Assembly: GCF_014076415.1 (NCBI RefSeq)
Contig: NZ_CP043568.1
Span: forward strand, 4,464,001 to 4,528,000
Direction of reading: 5' to 3'
Length of the DNA stretch: 64,000 nt
From: Comamonas testosteroni
Lineage (GTDB): Bacteria > Pseudomonadota > Gammaproteobacteria > Burkholderiales > Burkholderiaceae_C
Position 1 is the first letter of the stretch. Each line of letters opens with the position of its first letter. Of the stretch, positions 45,379 through 52,519 are shown piece by piece. Made by a program: the position numbers and the translations under genes. Under the pieces are notes generated by a model. That model worked only from the letters and a program-made list of their open reading frames with translations, had not been told where the DNA came from and did not search any database.

Positions 45379-45634
45379 TGGCGACCTCAGCCATCGCAGT
45401 CGACTGGCCCTGCTGTCCCAGCTCAGGCCAATACATTTGCCAGTCGTTAGGACGGCAGTCTTGACGACCTACCATACCGCCAGTCTCGCGTTCGATCACG
45501 AGGCAAAAGCGCACTGGTATCGGTCTTGCGCCCTTCATCCAGTCCGAGAGATCTGATGCGTGCGCACCAATCTTTCGGGCAAAAGCAGACTTGCCACCAC
45601 GTTCGAGCTGATTGAGGTAATCCGATAGCTTCAT
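45371..45634 (-). CDS. Cro/YdaS-like repressor
   Basis: An 87-residue YdaS/Cro-like protein (MKLSDYLNQLERGGKSAFARKIGAHASDLSDWMKGARPIPVRFCLVIE), with a HTH at about residues 17-40. It lies divergent to cI across the operators. In such switches it represses lysogenic transcription. The start at 45634 is preceded by GGAGGGATG-like RBS and by a promoter with TTGACT and TAAAAA. Confidence 0.82.
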   Translation of the reverse strand: MKLSDYLNQLERGGKSAFARKIGAHASDLSDWMKGARPIPVRFCLVIERETGGMVGRQDCRPNDWQMYWPELGQQGQSTAMAEVANA

Positions 45635-45641
45635 CCCTCCA

Positions 45642-45712
45642 TTTTTAGCCAAGGGCTAATGCAAGTCAATAGCTCATGGCTCATTGCTCTTATTAGCCTT
45701 TAGCTAAATACT
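45642..45712. promoter_or_regulatory. CI/Cro operators and divergent promoters of cro and cI
   Basis: Three related 15-bp palindromic sites: TTAGCCAAGGGCTAA (45645-45659), ATAGCTCATGGCTCA (45669-45683, weaker) and TTAGCCTTTAGCTAA (45693-45707). The cro promoter reads leftward with -35 TTGACT (complement 45664-45669) and -10 TAAAAA (complement 45642-45647), 16 bp apart; the first operator overlaps its -10. The cI promoter candidate has a TAAATA at 45705-45710, overlapping the third operator, and there is no Shine-Dalgarno before cI, so its mRNA may be leaderless as lambda cI. Confidence 0.8.
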
Positions 45713-45718
45713 CAAACA

Positions 45719-46417
45719 ATGCAATCTGTAGACGTCACCCGCCGAGAAAATCTGAGCCTTCTCATCAAGGAAGCCGGCAGCCAGGCCGCACTTTCAGAAG
45801 TAATCGGGAAGGCACCAGCTCAGATCAGCCAATGGCTGAATGCCTCTGCCAACTCCCGCACCGGCAAGCCCAGAGTGATGAGCAACGCTATTGCCCGCGA
45901 GATAGAAGAGAAAACTGGAAAGCCCACAGGCTGGATGGATCAGCCCGCATCAAGCACAGACCTATCAATCCCTGGCGGCTCGAATGTTGAGCTTGAGCTA
46001 CCGCAAGGGGTGCGACGGGTTCCAGTCATCTCCTGGATACAGGCCGGCATCTGGACGGAAATCGTTAACACCTTTGCACCAGGCGATGCGGACGATTGGC
46101 TGATAACCAGCGACAGAGTTTCGGACAAGTCTTTCGTCCTGAAGATTCGCGGCAACTCCATGGAGCCAGACTTCAAAGAAGGCGACACGGTAGTCATTGA
46201 CCCGAGCGTTACACCCCGCCCCGGTTCGTTCGTAGCCGCAAGAAATGGCCGCGAAGAGGCAACCTTTAAAAAGTACCGCCCTCGATCAATCGACATAGTC
46301 GGAAATGAGATCTTTGAACTCGTCCCTCTCAACGAAGACTACCCAACCATGCGATCAGACGAAACACCAATCTCGATCATCGGGACCATGGTCGAGCACC
46401 GCAGGTACTTTAGATAG
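45719..46417 (+). CDS. CI-like phage repressor with S24 peptidase domain
   Basis: A 232-residue LexA-like repressor. The N-terminal HTH (SQAALSEVIGKAPAQISQWLNASANS) is followed by a peptidase with Ser in RGNSMEPDFKEGDTVVID and Lys in EATFKKYRPRS. RecA-stimulated self-cleavage would release the prophage from repression. The gene begins without an evident RBS, at the edge of the operator. A hairpin (GGCCTCTTCAAGAGGCC + TTTTTTT) follows at about 46442-46467. Confidence 0.9.
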   Translation: MQSVDVTRRENLSLLIKEAGSQAALSEVIGKAPAQISQWLNASANSRTGKPRVMSNAIAREIEEKTGKPTGWMDQPASSTDLSIPGGSNVELELPQGVRRVPVISWIQAGIWTEIVNTFAPGDADDWLITSDRVSDKSFVLKIRGNSMEPDFKEGDTVVIDPSVTPRPGSFVAARNGREEATFKKYRPRSIDIVGNEIFELVPLNEDYPTMRSDETPISIIGTMVEHRRYFR

Positions 46418-46441
46418 TTTGATAGCACCAACCATACGCAC

Positions 46442-46467
46442 GGCCTCTTCAAGAGGCCATTTTTTTA
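46442..46467 (+). terminator. Terminator after cI
   Basis: GGCCTCTT-CAAGAGGCC stem-loop followed by a run of T, 25 bp after the cI stop. Confidence 0.8.
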
Positions 46468-46496
46468 GCCCCTGCATATCGATTAGCACCAATAAA

Positions 46497-46540
46497 TTAG
46501 CCCATGGCTATTGACATGAATATTAGCCCTTGGCTAAAGT
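46497..46540 (+). promoter_or_regulatory. Rightward early promoter with two further CI operators
   Basis: TTAGCCCATGGCTAT (46497-46511) and TTAGCCCTTGGCTAA (46523-46537) are close copies of the operators between cro and cI. A promoter fits between and across them: -35 TTGACA at 46511-46516 and -10 TAAAGT at 46535-46540 (18 bp). It would drive the whole rightward arm to the integrase and be silenced by CI in the lysogen (inference from the sites). Confidence 0.75.
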
Positions 46541-46547
46541 GCACCCT

Positions 46548-46900
46548 ATTGCAGCAATGTGATGGGCGCCACGGCATCGACCGGGTTACGCCCGGTCTTT
46601 CAAAATTTCGCGCCCAAAAAGTTCGCATCACCAATGCGGTGCGCACCGGGCAAATAGCACCAGCGGGCACGGCCGCTGCTCTGCGCGGCATCCCTGCCGT
46701 AACCAGCCGCCTAAGTGCGTAAACGGTCAAAAGGGTGAGGCGAAGGCGGCCAAGAGCAACAACGGTCATGCCGGTTGGAATCCCGGCGACGCCCGCCCCG
46801 TGCGCCACGGGGCAAACCAGAGCACCCTGCTGCAGGGTGCTGCGGTTTAGGTCAGATTGCTTCATGTGCTAAAAACCCTTGTAGATCAGGGAGGAAACAC
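46548..46900 (+). ncRNA. Untranslated structured leader of the rightward transcript, candidate antiterminator RNA
   Basis: No gene is convincing here. Several perfect hairpins can be seen: GACCGGG-TTACG-CCCGGTC (46579-46597, weak T-run), GCCCCGTG-CGC-CACGGGGC (46795-46813) and AGCACCCTG-CTG-CAGGGTGCT (46821-46841). Two paired hairpins near the 5' end of an early transcript recall put RNA of HK022 and would fit a need for antitermination through the many hairpins further down. Function is inferred. Confidence 0.4.
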
Positions 46901-47455
46901 ATGAAGACACGCCAGCAAACACTGGCTGCAGCTGCCTTGGCATTCAGCGCAATCACCCCCGCTTCGGCGCAGGTGAAGTGCACGATGCCAAATCAGAAAG
47001 TCATTACGCTACAGACAGCCACCAGATGCCCGCCCGATGCATTGAAAGCGGAAACGCTGGACGGCAAGGACATCACACCACCAGCAAGCCAGCGCCCGCC
47101 GCCACCTCGCACAAGTGCGCCACCAAAGATTGAAGCACCGAAGCCAATCGAAAACCACATCGTCCAACCTCGACGCGTAGAGCGCGTAGAGCCTTTCGAT
47201 GCGGCCCGCACTATATGCACCGTCATTCATGACAAAAAAGCAGGTCGATGCAATATTGATCAAGAATCCGGCCCCACCAGATCGCCAGTCATTCGCGTCA
47301 CCACAGACGGCACAGTCGACGAATTGCGCAGGCTATGCCAAATGCTTGCAACAACATCGAAGGACTTGAGCAAAGGCAGCATGGAAGGCATCTGGTCAAT
47401 CAAAATATTCTCCAGACACGACATCTTTACCCCGGTGGCCACCTGCAGGGTGTGA
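46901..47455 (+). CDS. Secreted hypothetical protein
   Basis: A 184-residue protein with a clear signal peptide (MKTRQQTLAAAALAFSAITPASA-Q) followed by a Cys-containing and Pro-rich region (PPASQRPPPPRTSAPPK) and a C-terminal domain with four Cys. An RBS (GGGAGG) precedes it. It is the first gene of the right arm and may be a cargo gene (moron) affecting the lysogen's envelope. No family recognised. Confidence 0.75.
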   Translation: MKTRQQTLAAAALAFSAITPASAQVKCTMPNQKVITLQTATRCPPDALKAETLDGKDITPPASQRPPPPRTSAPPKIEAPKPIENHIVQPRRVERVEPFDAARTICTVIHDKKAGRCNIDQESGPTRSPVIRVTTDGTVDELRRLCQMLATTSKDLSKGSMEGIWSIKIFSRHDIFTPVATCRV

Positions 47456-47475
47456 CCCACAACAAACTCAACACC

Positions 47476-47509
47476 AGCCCGCACGGCACGCGCCCTGCGG
47501 GCTTTTTTT
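47476..47509 (+). terminator. Hairpin/T-run module 1
   Basis: AGCCCGCA paired with the CTGCGGGCT arm, then TTTTTTT, right before the RBS of the next gene. Confidence 0.8.
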
Positions 47510-47533
47510 CGCCCTCATCACAGGAGATACCGC

Positions 47534-47800
47534 ATGTGCAATTGCCGCGCAGACATTGAAAAGAGGCTTACCGATCACTACGCAGCCAGGCTGACATGTT
47601 CGCGAGACGTAGATGCCAAGCTGATGGGGTTCGCACTTCGGCTGGGTAAACACATTGGCCTCCACCCATACATGCCTGTCGAGATCCGCCACACCGTCGT
47701 CGTCAAAGCAACGGGAGCCGACAAGCGCAAGACGGTGAATATCAACATGTATTTCAGCCATTGCCCTTTCTGCGGCGAGAAGCTGCAAAGGGATGACTAA
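47534..47800 (+). CDS. Small Cys-rich protein, zinc-ribbon-like
   Basis: An 88-residue protein with CNC near the start (MCNCRADIEKRL) and CPFC near the end (SHCPFCGEKLQRDD), likely a zinc ribbon. RBS AGGAGATACCGC. Function unknown. Confidence 0.7.
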   Translation: MCNCRADIEKRLTDHYAARLTCSRDVDAKLMGFALRLGKHIGLHPYMPVEIRHTVVVKATGADKRKTVNINMYFSHCPFCGEKLQRDD

Positions 47801-48109
47801 AGGAGATTCAAAAATGTGAGCAAGTAGCCAGCATGCGGCGTGCATGTGCCTATCCCCGCAGGGCAATAGCGGGGCCATTTGGTGTGACCACTCAAGCAGG
47901 TGCGGCAGCTCAGGAATTCGCCTGGGCTGGCGTCAGTTGAGAGCTTGGCAAGAGTGGTCACACCAGATGGTTTCAGTTTTCGCCGGGCCTGGGAGATCTC
48001 CGCCTCCCTCATAACCACTTCCCCCAGGCATGCCCAACAGGGCACCGGCACTTTTCACCACGCCCGCAAGCAACCGCTGAGCGGGCTTTTCTCTGTCCAA
48101 GGAGCCACC
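47801..48109 (+). other. Non-coding stretch with a 13-bp inverted repeat
   Basis: No gene is seen in these 309 bp. GGTGTGACCACTC (47881-47893) and GAGTGGTCACACC (47952-47964) form a perfect inverted pair 58 bp apart. A small CCCGC/GCGGG hairpin lies at about 47852-47877. A terminator module (GCCCGC...GCGGGC TTTT) lies at 48062-48090 before the next gene. The inverted pair could be a replication, transposon-relic or protein-binding site. Confidence 0.5.
48062..48090 (+). terminator. Hairpin/T-run module 2
   Basis: GCCCGC-N13-GCGGGC followed by TTTT, then the next RBS (AAGGAG) and ATG about 20 bp on. Confidence 0.65.
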
Positions 48110-48514
48110 ATGATTGATAGCAACATCACCTACCCCGCGCTCACCTACACCGAGCACGACCCTCTCCGAGTTTTGGCCTATTTCTTCATCCTGGCCGACG
48201 GTCACAGCCATGGCGCCGCAAGGGCAGCAGCAGGCATGCTGCTGAGCTTCTACAACGGCCACCGCTTCCAGTTTGATCTGACGGATCTGCGCGTACTTGA
48301 CGAGAGGCACCTGCAGATGGCCTTGGTGCTCATGAAGTTCGACGCTCACATACGGCGAGAGGTGCACGAACACCTCAACCTAATGTATGGCCGCACCGAC
48401 TTTGGCACGCGCTTTGAGCACATCGCTCACAAGTGGCGCATGAAGGGCAAATGCAAACGCGATCACCTCACCCCTATCGAACGCATCGTCCTGGCAGACC
48501 CATTTAAGGACTGA
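48110..48514 (+). CDS. DUF7673-like phage protein
   Basis: A 134-residue protein (ALTYTEHDPLRVLAYFFILADGHSHGAARAAAGMLLSFYNGHRFQFDLTDL...), a sequence I associate with small phage proteins of Comamonadaceae. No catalytic motif is clear; it is helix-rich. The start at MIDSNITYP follows AAGGAGCCACC. Confidence 0.7.
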   Translation: MIDSNITYPALTYTEHDPLRVLAYFFILADGHSHGAARAAAGMLLSFYNGHRFQFDLTDLRVLDERHLQMALVLMKFDAHIRREVHEHLNLMYGRTDFGTRFEHIAHKWRMKGKCKRDHLTPIERIVLADPFKD

Positions 48515-48531
48515 CCACCCCATCCCCCACC

Positions 48532-48560
48532 AAGCCCGCCACTGAGCGGGCTTTTCTTTT
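48532..48560 (+). terminator. Hairpin/T-run module 3
   Basis: AAGCCCGC-CACTGA-GCGGGCTT with TTTTCTTTT after it. The same sequence (CCCGCCACTGAGCGGG) occurs at the spot split by the IS element and in a relative at 55343. Confidence 0.8.
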
Positions 48561-48579
48561 GCCCTCAACCGGAGAACCC

Positions 48580-48819
48580 ATGCAAGCAACACGCACCACC
48601 TGGCCCAGCATGCGATGCACAAACCCGGCATTCGAGTACCGCGATGCCTTGCGCACCAACATTGCTGACACCTTTGCCAAGGCCCGCGAGCGCATCGCAG
48701 CCGAGCAGGCAGCCCAGGCCAAGAAGGCGCGCCGCCGCACCCAGCATGCCCCGGCGCTGATGACGATCAACCGCGTGCGCGCCGGCACAACCAACCACCT
48801 GAATTTGCAGCTGTTCTAG
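48580..48819 (+). CDS. Small basic phage protein
   Basis: A 79-residue protein (FEYRDALRTNIADTFAKARERIAAEQAAQAKKARRRTQHAP), a helical, Arg/Lys/Ala-rich stretch that might bind nucleic acid. RBS CCGGAGAAC. Unknown. Confidence 0.6.
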   Translation: MQATRTTWPSMRCTNPAFEYRDALRTNIADTFAKARERIAAEQAAQAKKARRRTQHAPALMTINRVRAGTTNHLNLQLF

Positions 48820-48829
48820 GAGCCCCGCC

Positions 48830-48964
48830 ATGCGACTTTTCGTCCTGACATGCGGCGGCGTCTCCATCCAGCACATCGCCCGCAACACCACCGAAGCGTT
48901 TGAGCACGGCTTCAACGAGCTGGGCCAGCTGGGCATGGGGATCTCTTGCCGATGCATCCGATAG
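48830..48964 (+). CDS. Small phage protein (44 residues)
   Basis: MRLFVLTCGGVSIQHIARN followed by TTEAFEHGFNELGQLGMGISCRCIR. RBS CTAGGAGCCCCGCC precedes it. It overlaps the next gene. Such small proteins occur in the right arms of similar prophages. Function unknown. Confidence 0.55.
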   Translation: MRLFVLTCGGVSIQHIARNTTEAFEHGFNELGQLGMGISCRCIR

Positions 48965-49182
48965 ACACCGTGCTGCACGAGCTGCAGCACCGCGACCGAC
49001 AGCGCAGCCGCCTGCTGCGCCTCATGCAGAGCCAGGCGGCAACCGCCGCCACGCCTGCGCCCTCTCTCAATACCTACTTTCAAACCGAGCTGCAGCAAGC
49101 GCTGCGCGCCATGAAGCATGCAAAGGAGCAACGCCATGTCCACCCGTTCTATCGTGATCTTCGGCCCTCGCGGCTGCGGTAA
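48952..49182 (+). CDS. Small phage protein, helical
   Basis: A 76-residue protein from MHPIDTVLHELQHRDRQRSRLLRLMQ; predicted helical and basic. Overlaps both neighbours. Unknown. Confidence 0.5.
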   Translation: MHPIDTVLHELQHRDRQRSRLLRLMQSQAATAATPAPSLNTYFQTELQQALRAMKHAKEQRHVHPFYRDLRPSRLR

Positions 49183-49393
49183 AGCCAGCCAGGCAGCGCG
49201 CCTGCAGCAGCATTTCGGCCTCAGCAAGGTTTATGACACCGACTGCGAAGGCCTGACCAGCGCCCGCCAGCTGCCGCGCCATGACACCTTGATCCTGGCA
49301 AACACCCAGCCGCAGCATTGCCCCGTGCGCAGCATGAGTTTTGAGCAGGCTGTGCGCCAGATGGCCCAGGCACCCAATCAAGTCCATGGCTGA
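49136..49393 (+). CDS. P-loop nucleotide-binding phage protein
   Basis: An 85-residue protein with a Walker A (IVIFGPRGCGKASQAARLQQHF) at the N-terminus and DTDCEGLTS further on. It looks like a small or truncated P-loop kinase-type protein without an obvious Walker B. Overlaps the next gene. Confidence 0.62.
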   Translation: MSTRSIVIFGPRGCGKASQAARLQQHFGLSKVYDTDCEGLTSARQLPRHDTLILANTQPQHCPVRSMSFEQAVRQMAQAPNQVHG

Positions 49394-49583
49394 AACCTTC
49401 AAGTCCACCTGGGCCGGTGGCGAGGTGCTGATCCCCAAGGCCCAGGTGGAGGCCGAAGCCCGCGAGGCCTATCACGCAGGCCGCACACCCAACGAGGCCT
49501 GCCCCTACCCCTTCCACACCGACGCCGGCCTGCAGTGGCTGGCGACCTTCAACCTCTGCATCCCGCTACCCGTCAACAGGTAG
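49386..49583 (+). CDS. Small phage protein
   Basis: A 65-residue protein (AETFKSTWAGGEVLIPKAQVEAEAREAYHAGRTPNEACPYPF) coupled to the P-loop gene by an 8-bp overlap. Unknown. Confidence 0.58.
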   Translation: MAETFKSTWAGGEVLIPKAQVEAEAREAYHAGRTPNEACPYPFHTDAGLQWLATFNLCIPLPVNR

Positions 49584-49592
49584 CCATACCCC

Positions 49593-49826
49593 ATGACCAC
49601 CACCCACATCCCCAAAGGCGGCATGTGCACAACCTGCACCAATGGCTCCAAAGCCTGCGCAGATCTGCAGTTTGCAAGCATGCAGCCAATCCAGCGCTAC
49701 CCCGACGGCATCACCGCCGTGAAGTGCAGCAGCCACTGCGCCCCAGCAGCGGCGCCGCCCCTGTGCATCAGCTGCGGCGCCCGCAACCACCCGCTGCCCG
49801 ACGGCAGCCTGCCCTGCGGTCACTGA
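49593..49826 (+). CDS. Cys-rich small phage protein (zinc-binding candidate)
   Basis: A 77-residue protein with eight Cys (CTTCTNGSKAC, CSSHC, CISCGARN, LPCGH), so probably one or two zinc sites. It is the last gene before the IS element. Confidence 0.62.
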   Translation: MTTTHIPKGGMCTTCTNGSKACADLQFASMQPIQRYPDGITAVKCSSHCAPAAAPPLCISCGARNHPLPDGSLPCGH

Positions 49827-49885
49827 CTGCGCTACCCATCACAGCCCGCCACTGTGAACTGACCCCTTAAAGTTGGACAGTTAAA

Positions 49886-50722
49886 TTACGGGCACATGGC
49901 CTGAGTTCGGTATTGCACCGGGCTCAGGCCTTTTAACTTCATCTTGATTCGATGATGGTTGTAGTAACGGATGTAGTTCACCAACTCACCGCGCAGATGC
50001 TCGGCGCTTGTGAACTTCTGCATGTAAAACAACTCCGTCTTCACTGTCGCAAAGAAGCTCTCCATCGCAGCGTTGTCCAGGCAATTGCCCTTGCGTGACA
50101 TGCTTTGGACCACACCTTTGGTGGCCAGGTGGCGGCGATAGGCCGGCATCTGGTATTGCCATCCCTGATCGGAATGCAGCACAGGCGCAGTCTGGCCTTT
50201 GAGTTTGCCAAGCGCCTTTTTCAGCATGTTGCCCACCAGTTGGAAGTCTGGCTTGTCACGCATCTCATAGGCCACGATCTCGCCGTTGTACAGGTCCATG
50301 ACCGGCGACAGGTAAAGCTTGCTGCCACGAACATTGAACTCCGTCACATCCGTCACCCACTTCTGCTGCGGCGCATCCGCCTGGAATTGGCGCTGCAGCA
50401 GATGAGGCGCCTGAGCATTGACTGGGCCTCGGTAGGCACGGTACTTCTTGGGTCTGACCAGAGACTTCAAACCTTGCACCTGCATCAAGCGCTGGACGGC
50501 TTTGTGATTGATGACGCATCCCGCTTGGCGCAGATGCGCTGTGATGCGGCGATAGCCATACCGCCCCTTGTGCTTGTCGAAGATGCCTTGGATCTGGGCC
50601 TTTAGGCCCGCACAGGAGTCACCGCAGCGAAGCACCTGGCACTGGTAATAGAACGTGCTGCGAGCCAGCCTTGCAGCCTTGAGCAATTGCGCCACAGAGT
50701 ATTCATGCCTCAGTTCAGTCAC
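49886..50722 (-). CDS. IS3-family transposase OrfB (integrase core)
   Basis: A 278-residue DDE transposase: HTH-like N-terminus then rve core with Asp in WVTDVTEFNV, Asp in VLHSDQGWQYQ and Glu in NAAMESFFATVK (DDE triad). The GTG at 50722 overlaps the orfA stop, but the natural product is likely the OrfAB fusion made by -1 frameshifting at 50776-50782. Confidence 0.93.
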   Translation of the reverse strand: MTELRHEYSVAQLLKAARLARSTFYYQCQVLRCGDSCAGLKAQIQGIFDKHKGRYGYRRITAHLRQAGCVINHKAVQRLMQVQGLKSLVRPKKYRAYRGPVNAQAPHLLQRQFQADAPQQKWVTDVTEFNVRGSKLYLSPVMDLYNGEIVAYEMRDKPDFQLVGNMLKKALGKLKGQTAPVLHSDQGWQYQMPAYRRHLATKGVVQSMSRKGNCLDNAAMESFFATVKTELFYMQKFTSAEHLRGELVNYIRYYNHHRIKMKLKGLSPVQYRTQAMCP

Positions 50723-51264
50723 GGCTTGCGCTTTGTCAGCATTGCCTGTTGCTTTGCCCGAACCAAGGCATCCAATTTTTTTAGGTACGCCACCTCCGCG
50801 CGCAGGTATTCGTTTTCTTTGCGCAGTGCTTGCAGCGCTTTGGACTCGTCTACGGATGTGGACGAAGACTTGAGTGGCTTGGGAGGTTTGGGGGCGGGCA
50901 TCTTCTTGGGGCGGCCACGGCGCTGGGGTTCAAGCGCCTCTGGGCCGCCCTCATGATACTGACGCTCCCACCTGGCAAGGATGCCTGTGCCGCCGCGCAG
51001 ATTGAGTAAAGCGACTACCTGTCGGTACGTCAGGGCCTCACGCCACATGCGCTTGAGTGCTTGGAGCTTGAATTGAGCGCTGTAGTGCGCGCCCTGTCCT
51101 TTGCGGCACAGACCATCATCTCCATGCCACCGATAGACATCTACCCATTGGCGCACGGTGGAGCGGTCTATCCCATGCTTGGTTGCAAGCACTCTGAATC
51201 CACCAGTGCCATCCAAATATTCCCGGACTACGGTCCTTTTGAAATCTAAATCATGCCTCGCCAT
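50719..51264 (-). CDS. IS3-family transposase OrfA (HTH)
   Basis: A 181-residue OrfA: two HTH regions (VLATKHGIDRSTVRQWVDVYRWHG; ALTYRQVVALLNLRGGTGILARWERQY) then a coiled coil (ALQALRKENEYLRAEVAYLKKLDALV). Near its end the codons CTA AAA AAA TTG provide a -1 slippery run, and the -1 frame continues without stop into OrfB. Confidence 0.9.
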   Translation of the reverse strand: MARHDLDFKRTVVREYLDGTGGFRVLATKHGIDRSTVRQWVDVYRWHGDDGLCRKGQGAHYSAQFKLQALKRMWREALTYRQVVALLNLRGGTGILARWERQYHEGGPEALEPQRRGRPKKMPAPKPPKPLKSSSTSVDESKALQALRKENEYLRAEVAYLKKLDALVRAKQQAMLTKRKP

Positions 51265-51352
51265 GAACAACACCTCTTCGGTTGGATCAGTGTCCAACTT
51301 TTGGGGTGCAGTTCAACTGAGCGGGCTTTTTGTTTTCAACCGAGGAGCATCC

Positions 51353-51946
51353 ATGCATATCGCACACGCCGAGAACATTCACATCCACCTGCCCACAGGC
51401 CTCACCCTGGGATCGCCTCTGTCGACATTTCTGGACACCGCAAGCGCAGTCTCGCCCATCGCGATCAGCGAAGCATTGGCCATTCACTCCGTGGGCCACG
51501 GCGAGTACTGGGCCGGCCAGGGCGGTCACTTCATCTGCACGCTGCCCGCAATGCACGGACTTCCAGCCCGCCACCTGATCGCGGCAGCAGAGGAGAACGA
51601 ATGCACTTGGGGCAAGGGCGGCGAGGACGTGCCCGGCGCCGCCAGCCAATACGACGGCAAGGCCAACACCGCAGCCCTTGTCGCGCACGGCGGTCACCCT
51701 GCCGCCGAATGGGCTGCCAGCTATGAGGCGAACGGACTCAAGGACTACTACCTGCCCAGTCGCCTCGAGCTGCTGATGTGCTACCTGGCCGCCCCCCAGC
51801 TCTTCAAGAAAGAAGGCTACTACTGGAGCAGCTCGCAGTCCTCGCGCTTCAACGCCTGGTGCCAGGACTTCGAGGACGGCGGCAGCGACTACGACGACAA
51901 GGTCAACGAGCTTCGCGCTCGCCCCGTCCGCACGATTCAACTTTAA
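51353..51946 (+). CDS. DGR target protein 1, C-type-lectin-like (DUF1566) variable protein
   Basis: A 197-residue protein with a C-terminal lectin-like domain of the DUF1566/Lcl type (YYLPSRLELLMCYL...YYWSSSQ). Its last 35 codons are variable repeat VR1 (51834-51932), aligned to the template at 53661-53760. Ten differences to the template are seen and all lie at template adenines. The N-terminal part differs from the other two targets. RBS CGAGGAGCATCC. A hairpin CCGGCGC-GCA-GCGCCGG and T-run follow 36 bp after VR1. Confidence 0.93.
   Translation: MHIAHAENIHIHLPTGLTLGSPLSTFLDTASAVSPIAISEALAIHSVGHGEYWAGQGGHFICTLPAMHGLPARHLIAAAEENECTWGKGGEDVPGAASQYDGKANTAALVAHGGHPAAEWAASYEANGLKDYYLPSRLELLMCYLAAPQLFKKEGYYWSSSQSSRFNAWCQDFEDGGSDYDDKVNELRARPVRTIQL
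51834..51932 (+). repeat. VR1: variable repeat of target 1
   Basis: About 99 bp. Versus the template: TAC to TCC; AAC to TTC, GAC, GGC, GAC, TAC, GAC; GAC to GTC. Ten substitutions, all at template A. Invariant segments such as TGGTGCCAGGACTTCGAG and the GC-rich end (GCTTCGCGCTCGCCCCGTCC, candidate IMH) are identical to the template. Confidence 0.93.
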
Positions 51947-51967
51947 GCCTTCATCCCTTCATCACTT

Positions 51968-51994
51968 CCGGCGCGCAGCGCCGGTTCTTTTTTT
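51968..51994 (+). terminator. Hairpin/T-run after VR1
   Basis: CCGGCGC-GCA-GCGCCGG, then TTCTTTTTTT. It begins 36 bp after VR1. It may be a terminator and also the DGR hairpin that in BPP-1 aids retrohoming. Confidence 0.8.
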
Positions 51995-52009
51995 CTGCAG
52001 GACATTTTC

Positions 52010-52513
52010 ATGAACACCATCCAACTGCCAGCCATCGGCTGCTTCATCGTCAGCCAAGGCGGCTACCTGGGCGCCATCATGCGCGGCCCTGCCGCTGACG
52101 GCAGCCAGGACTACGCACTGATCGTGCCGGCTGCTACAGGCGCTGAAATCGAGGCTATCGCCTGGACTCCCGAGTACGTGAAGATCGAAGGCGCCGATAG
52201 CAAGACTGACGGCGTTGCCAACACAGCCGCCATGACTGCAGCTGGTCTGGAGCTGGCAAAGCGCATCACTGAGCTGGATCTGCACGGCTTTAAGGACTGG
52301 CATCTGCCCGCCACCCATGAACTGCGCGCCCTCTACCTCAATGTGCCGGAGCTTTTCTCCAAGGATGGCTGGTACTGGAGCAGCACGCAGTACTCGCGCA
52401 GCCTCGCCTGGTGCCAGGACTTCGAGTGCGGCCTCAGCAGCTTCAGCGGCAAGGACCTCGAGCTTCGCGCTCGCCCCGTCCGCCAGATTCCACTTTCCCA
52501 CTTCAACTCTTGA
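52010..52513 (+). CDS. DGR target protein 2, C-type-lectin-like (DUF1566)
   Basis: A 167-residue protein; central DWHLPATHELRALYLNVPELF and WYWSSTQYSR are DUF1566-like. The C-terminus from 52386 is VR2, with 14 differences from the template, all at adenines. It is a paralogue of target 3 (same length, similar N-terminus with GYLGAIM and GADSKTDGVANTAAMTAAGLELAK). RBS CAGGACATTTTC. Same hairpin module after it. Confidence 0.93.
   Translation: MNTIQLPAIGCFIVSQGGYLGAIMRGPAADGSQDYALIVPAATGAEIEAIAWTPEYVKIEGADSKTDGVANTAAMTAAGLELAKRITELDLHGFKDWHLPATHELRALYLNVPELFSKDGWYWSSTQYSRSLAWCQDFECGLSSFSGKDLELRARPVRQIPLSHFNS
52386..52483 (+). repeat. VR2: variable repeat of target 2
   Basis: Against the template: AAC to AGC, CTC, TGC, CTC, AGC, TTC, AGC and CTC, and GAC to GGC. 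Fourteen substitutions, all at template adenines. No change at G, C or T of the template within the core. Confidence 0.93.
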
Positions 52514-52519
52514 TTACTT

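Larger units (their letters stand above)
49855..51315 (-). mobile_element. IS3-family insertion sequence, IS150-like
   Basis: A 1461-bp element with terminal inverted repeats TGAACTG(C)ACCCC...AAGTTGGACA at both ends (left 49855, right end 51315). It is flanked by ACTG on each side (49851-49854 and 51316-51319), a 4-bp target duplication. It carries overlapping orfA and orfB on the minus strand. It inserted into the stem-loop CCCGCC-ACTGA-GCGGGC of a terminator; joining the flanks restores the exact sequence found intact at 48532-48560. Confidence 0.93.

Noticed and set aside
46504..46722. A 72-residue rightward frame after the CI-controlled promoter
   Set aside because: Start lies within the operators, no RBS is seen, and the region is dominated by hairpins. 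Treated as untranslated leader.
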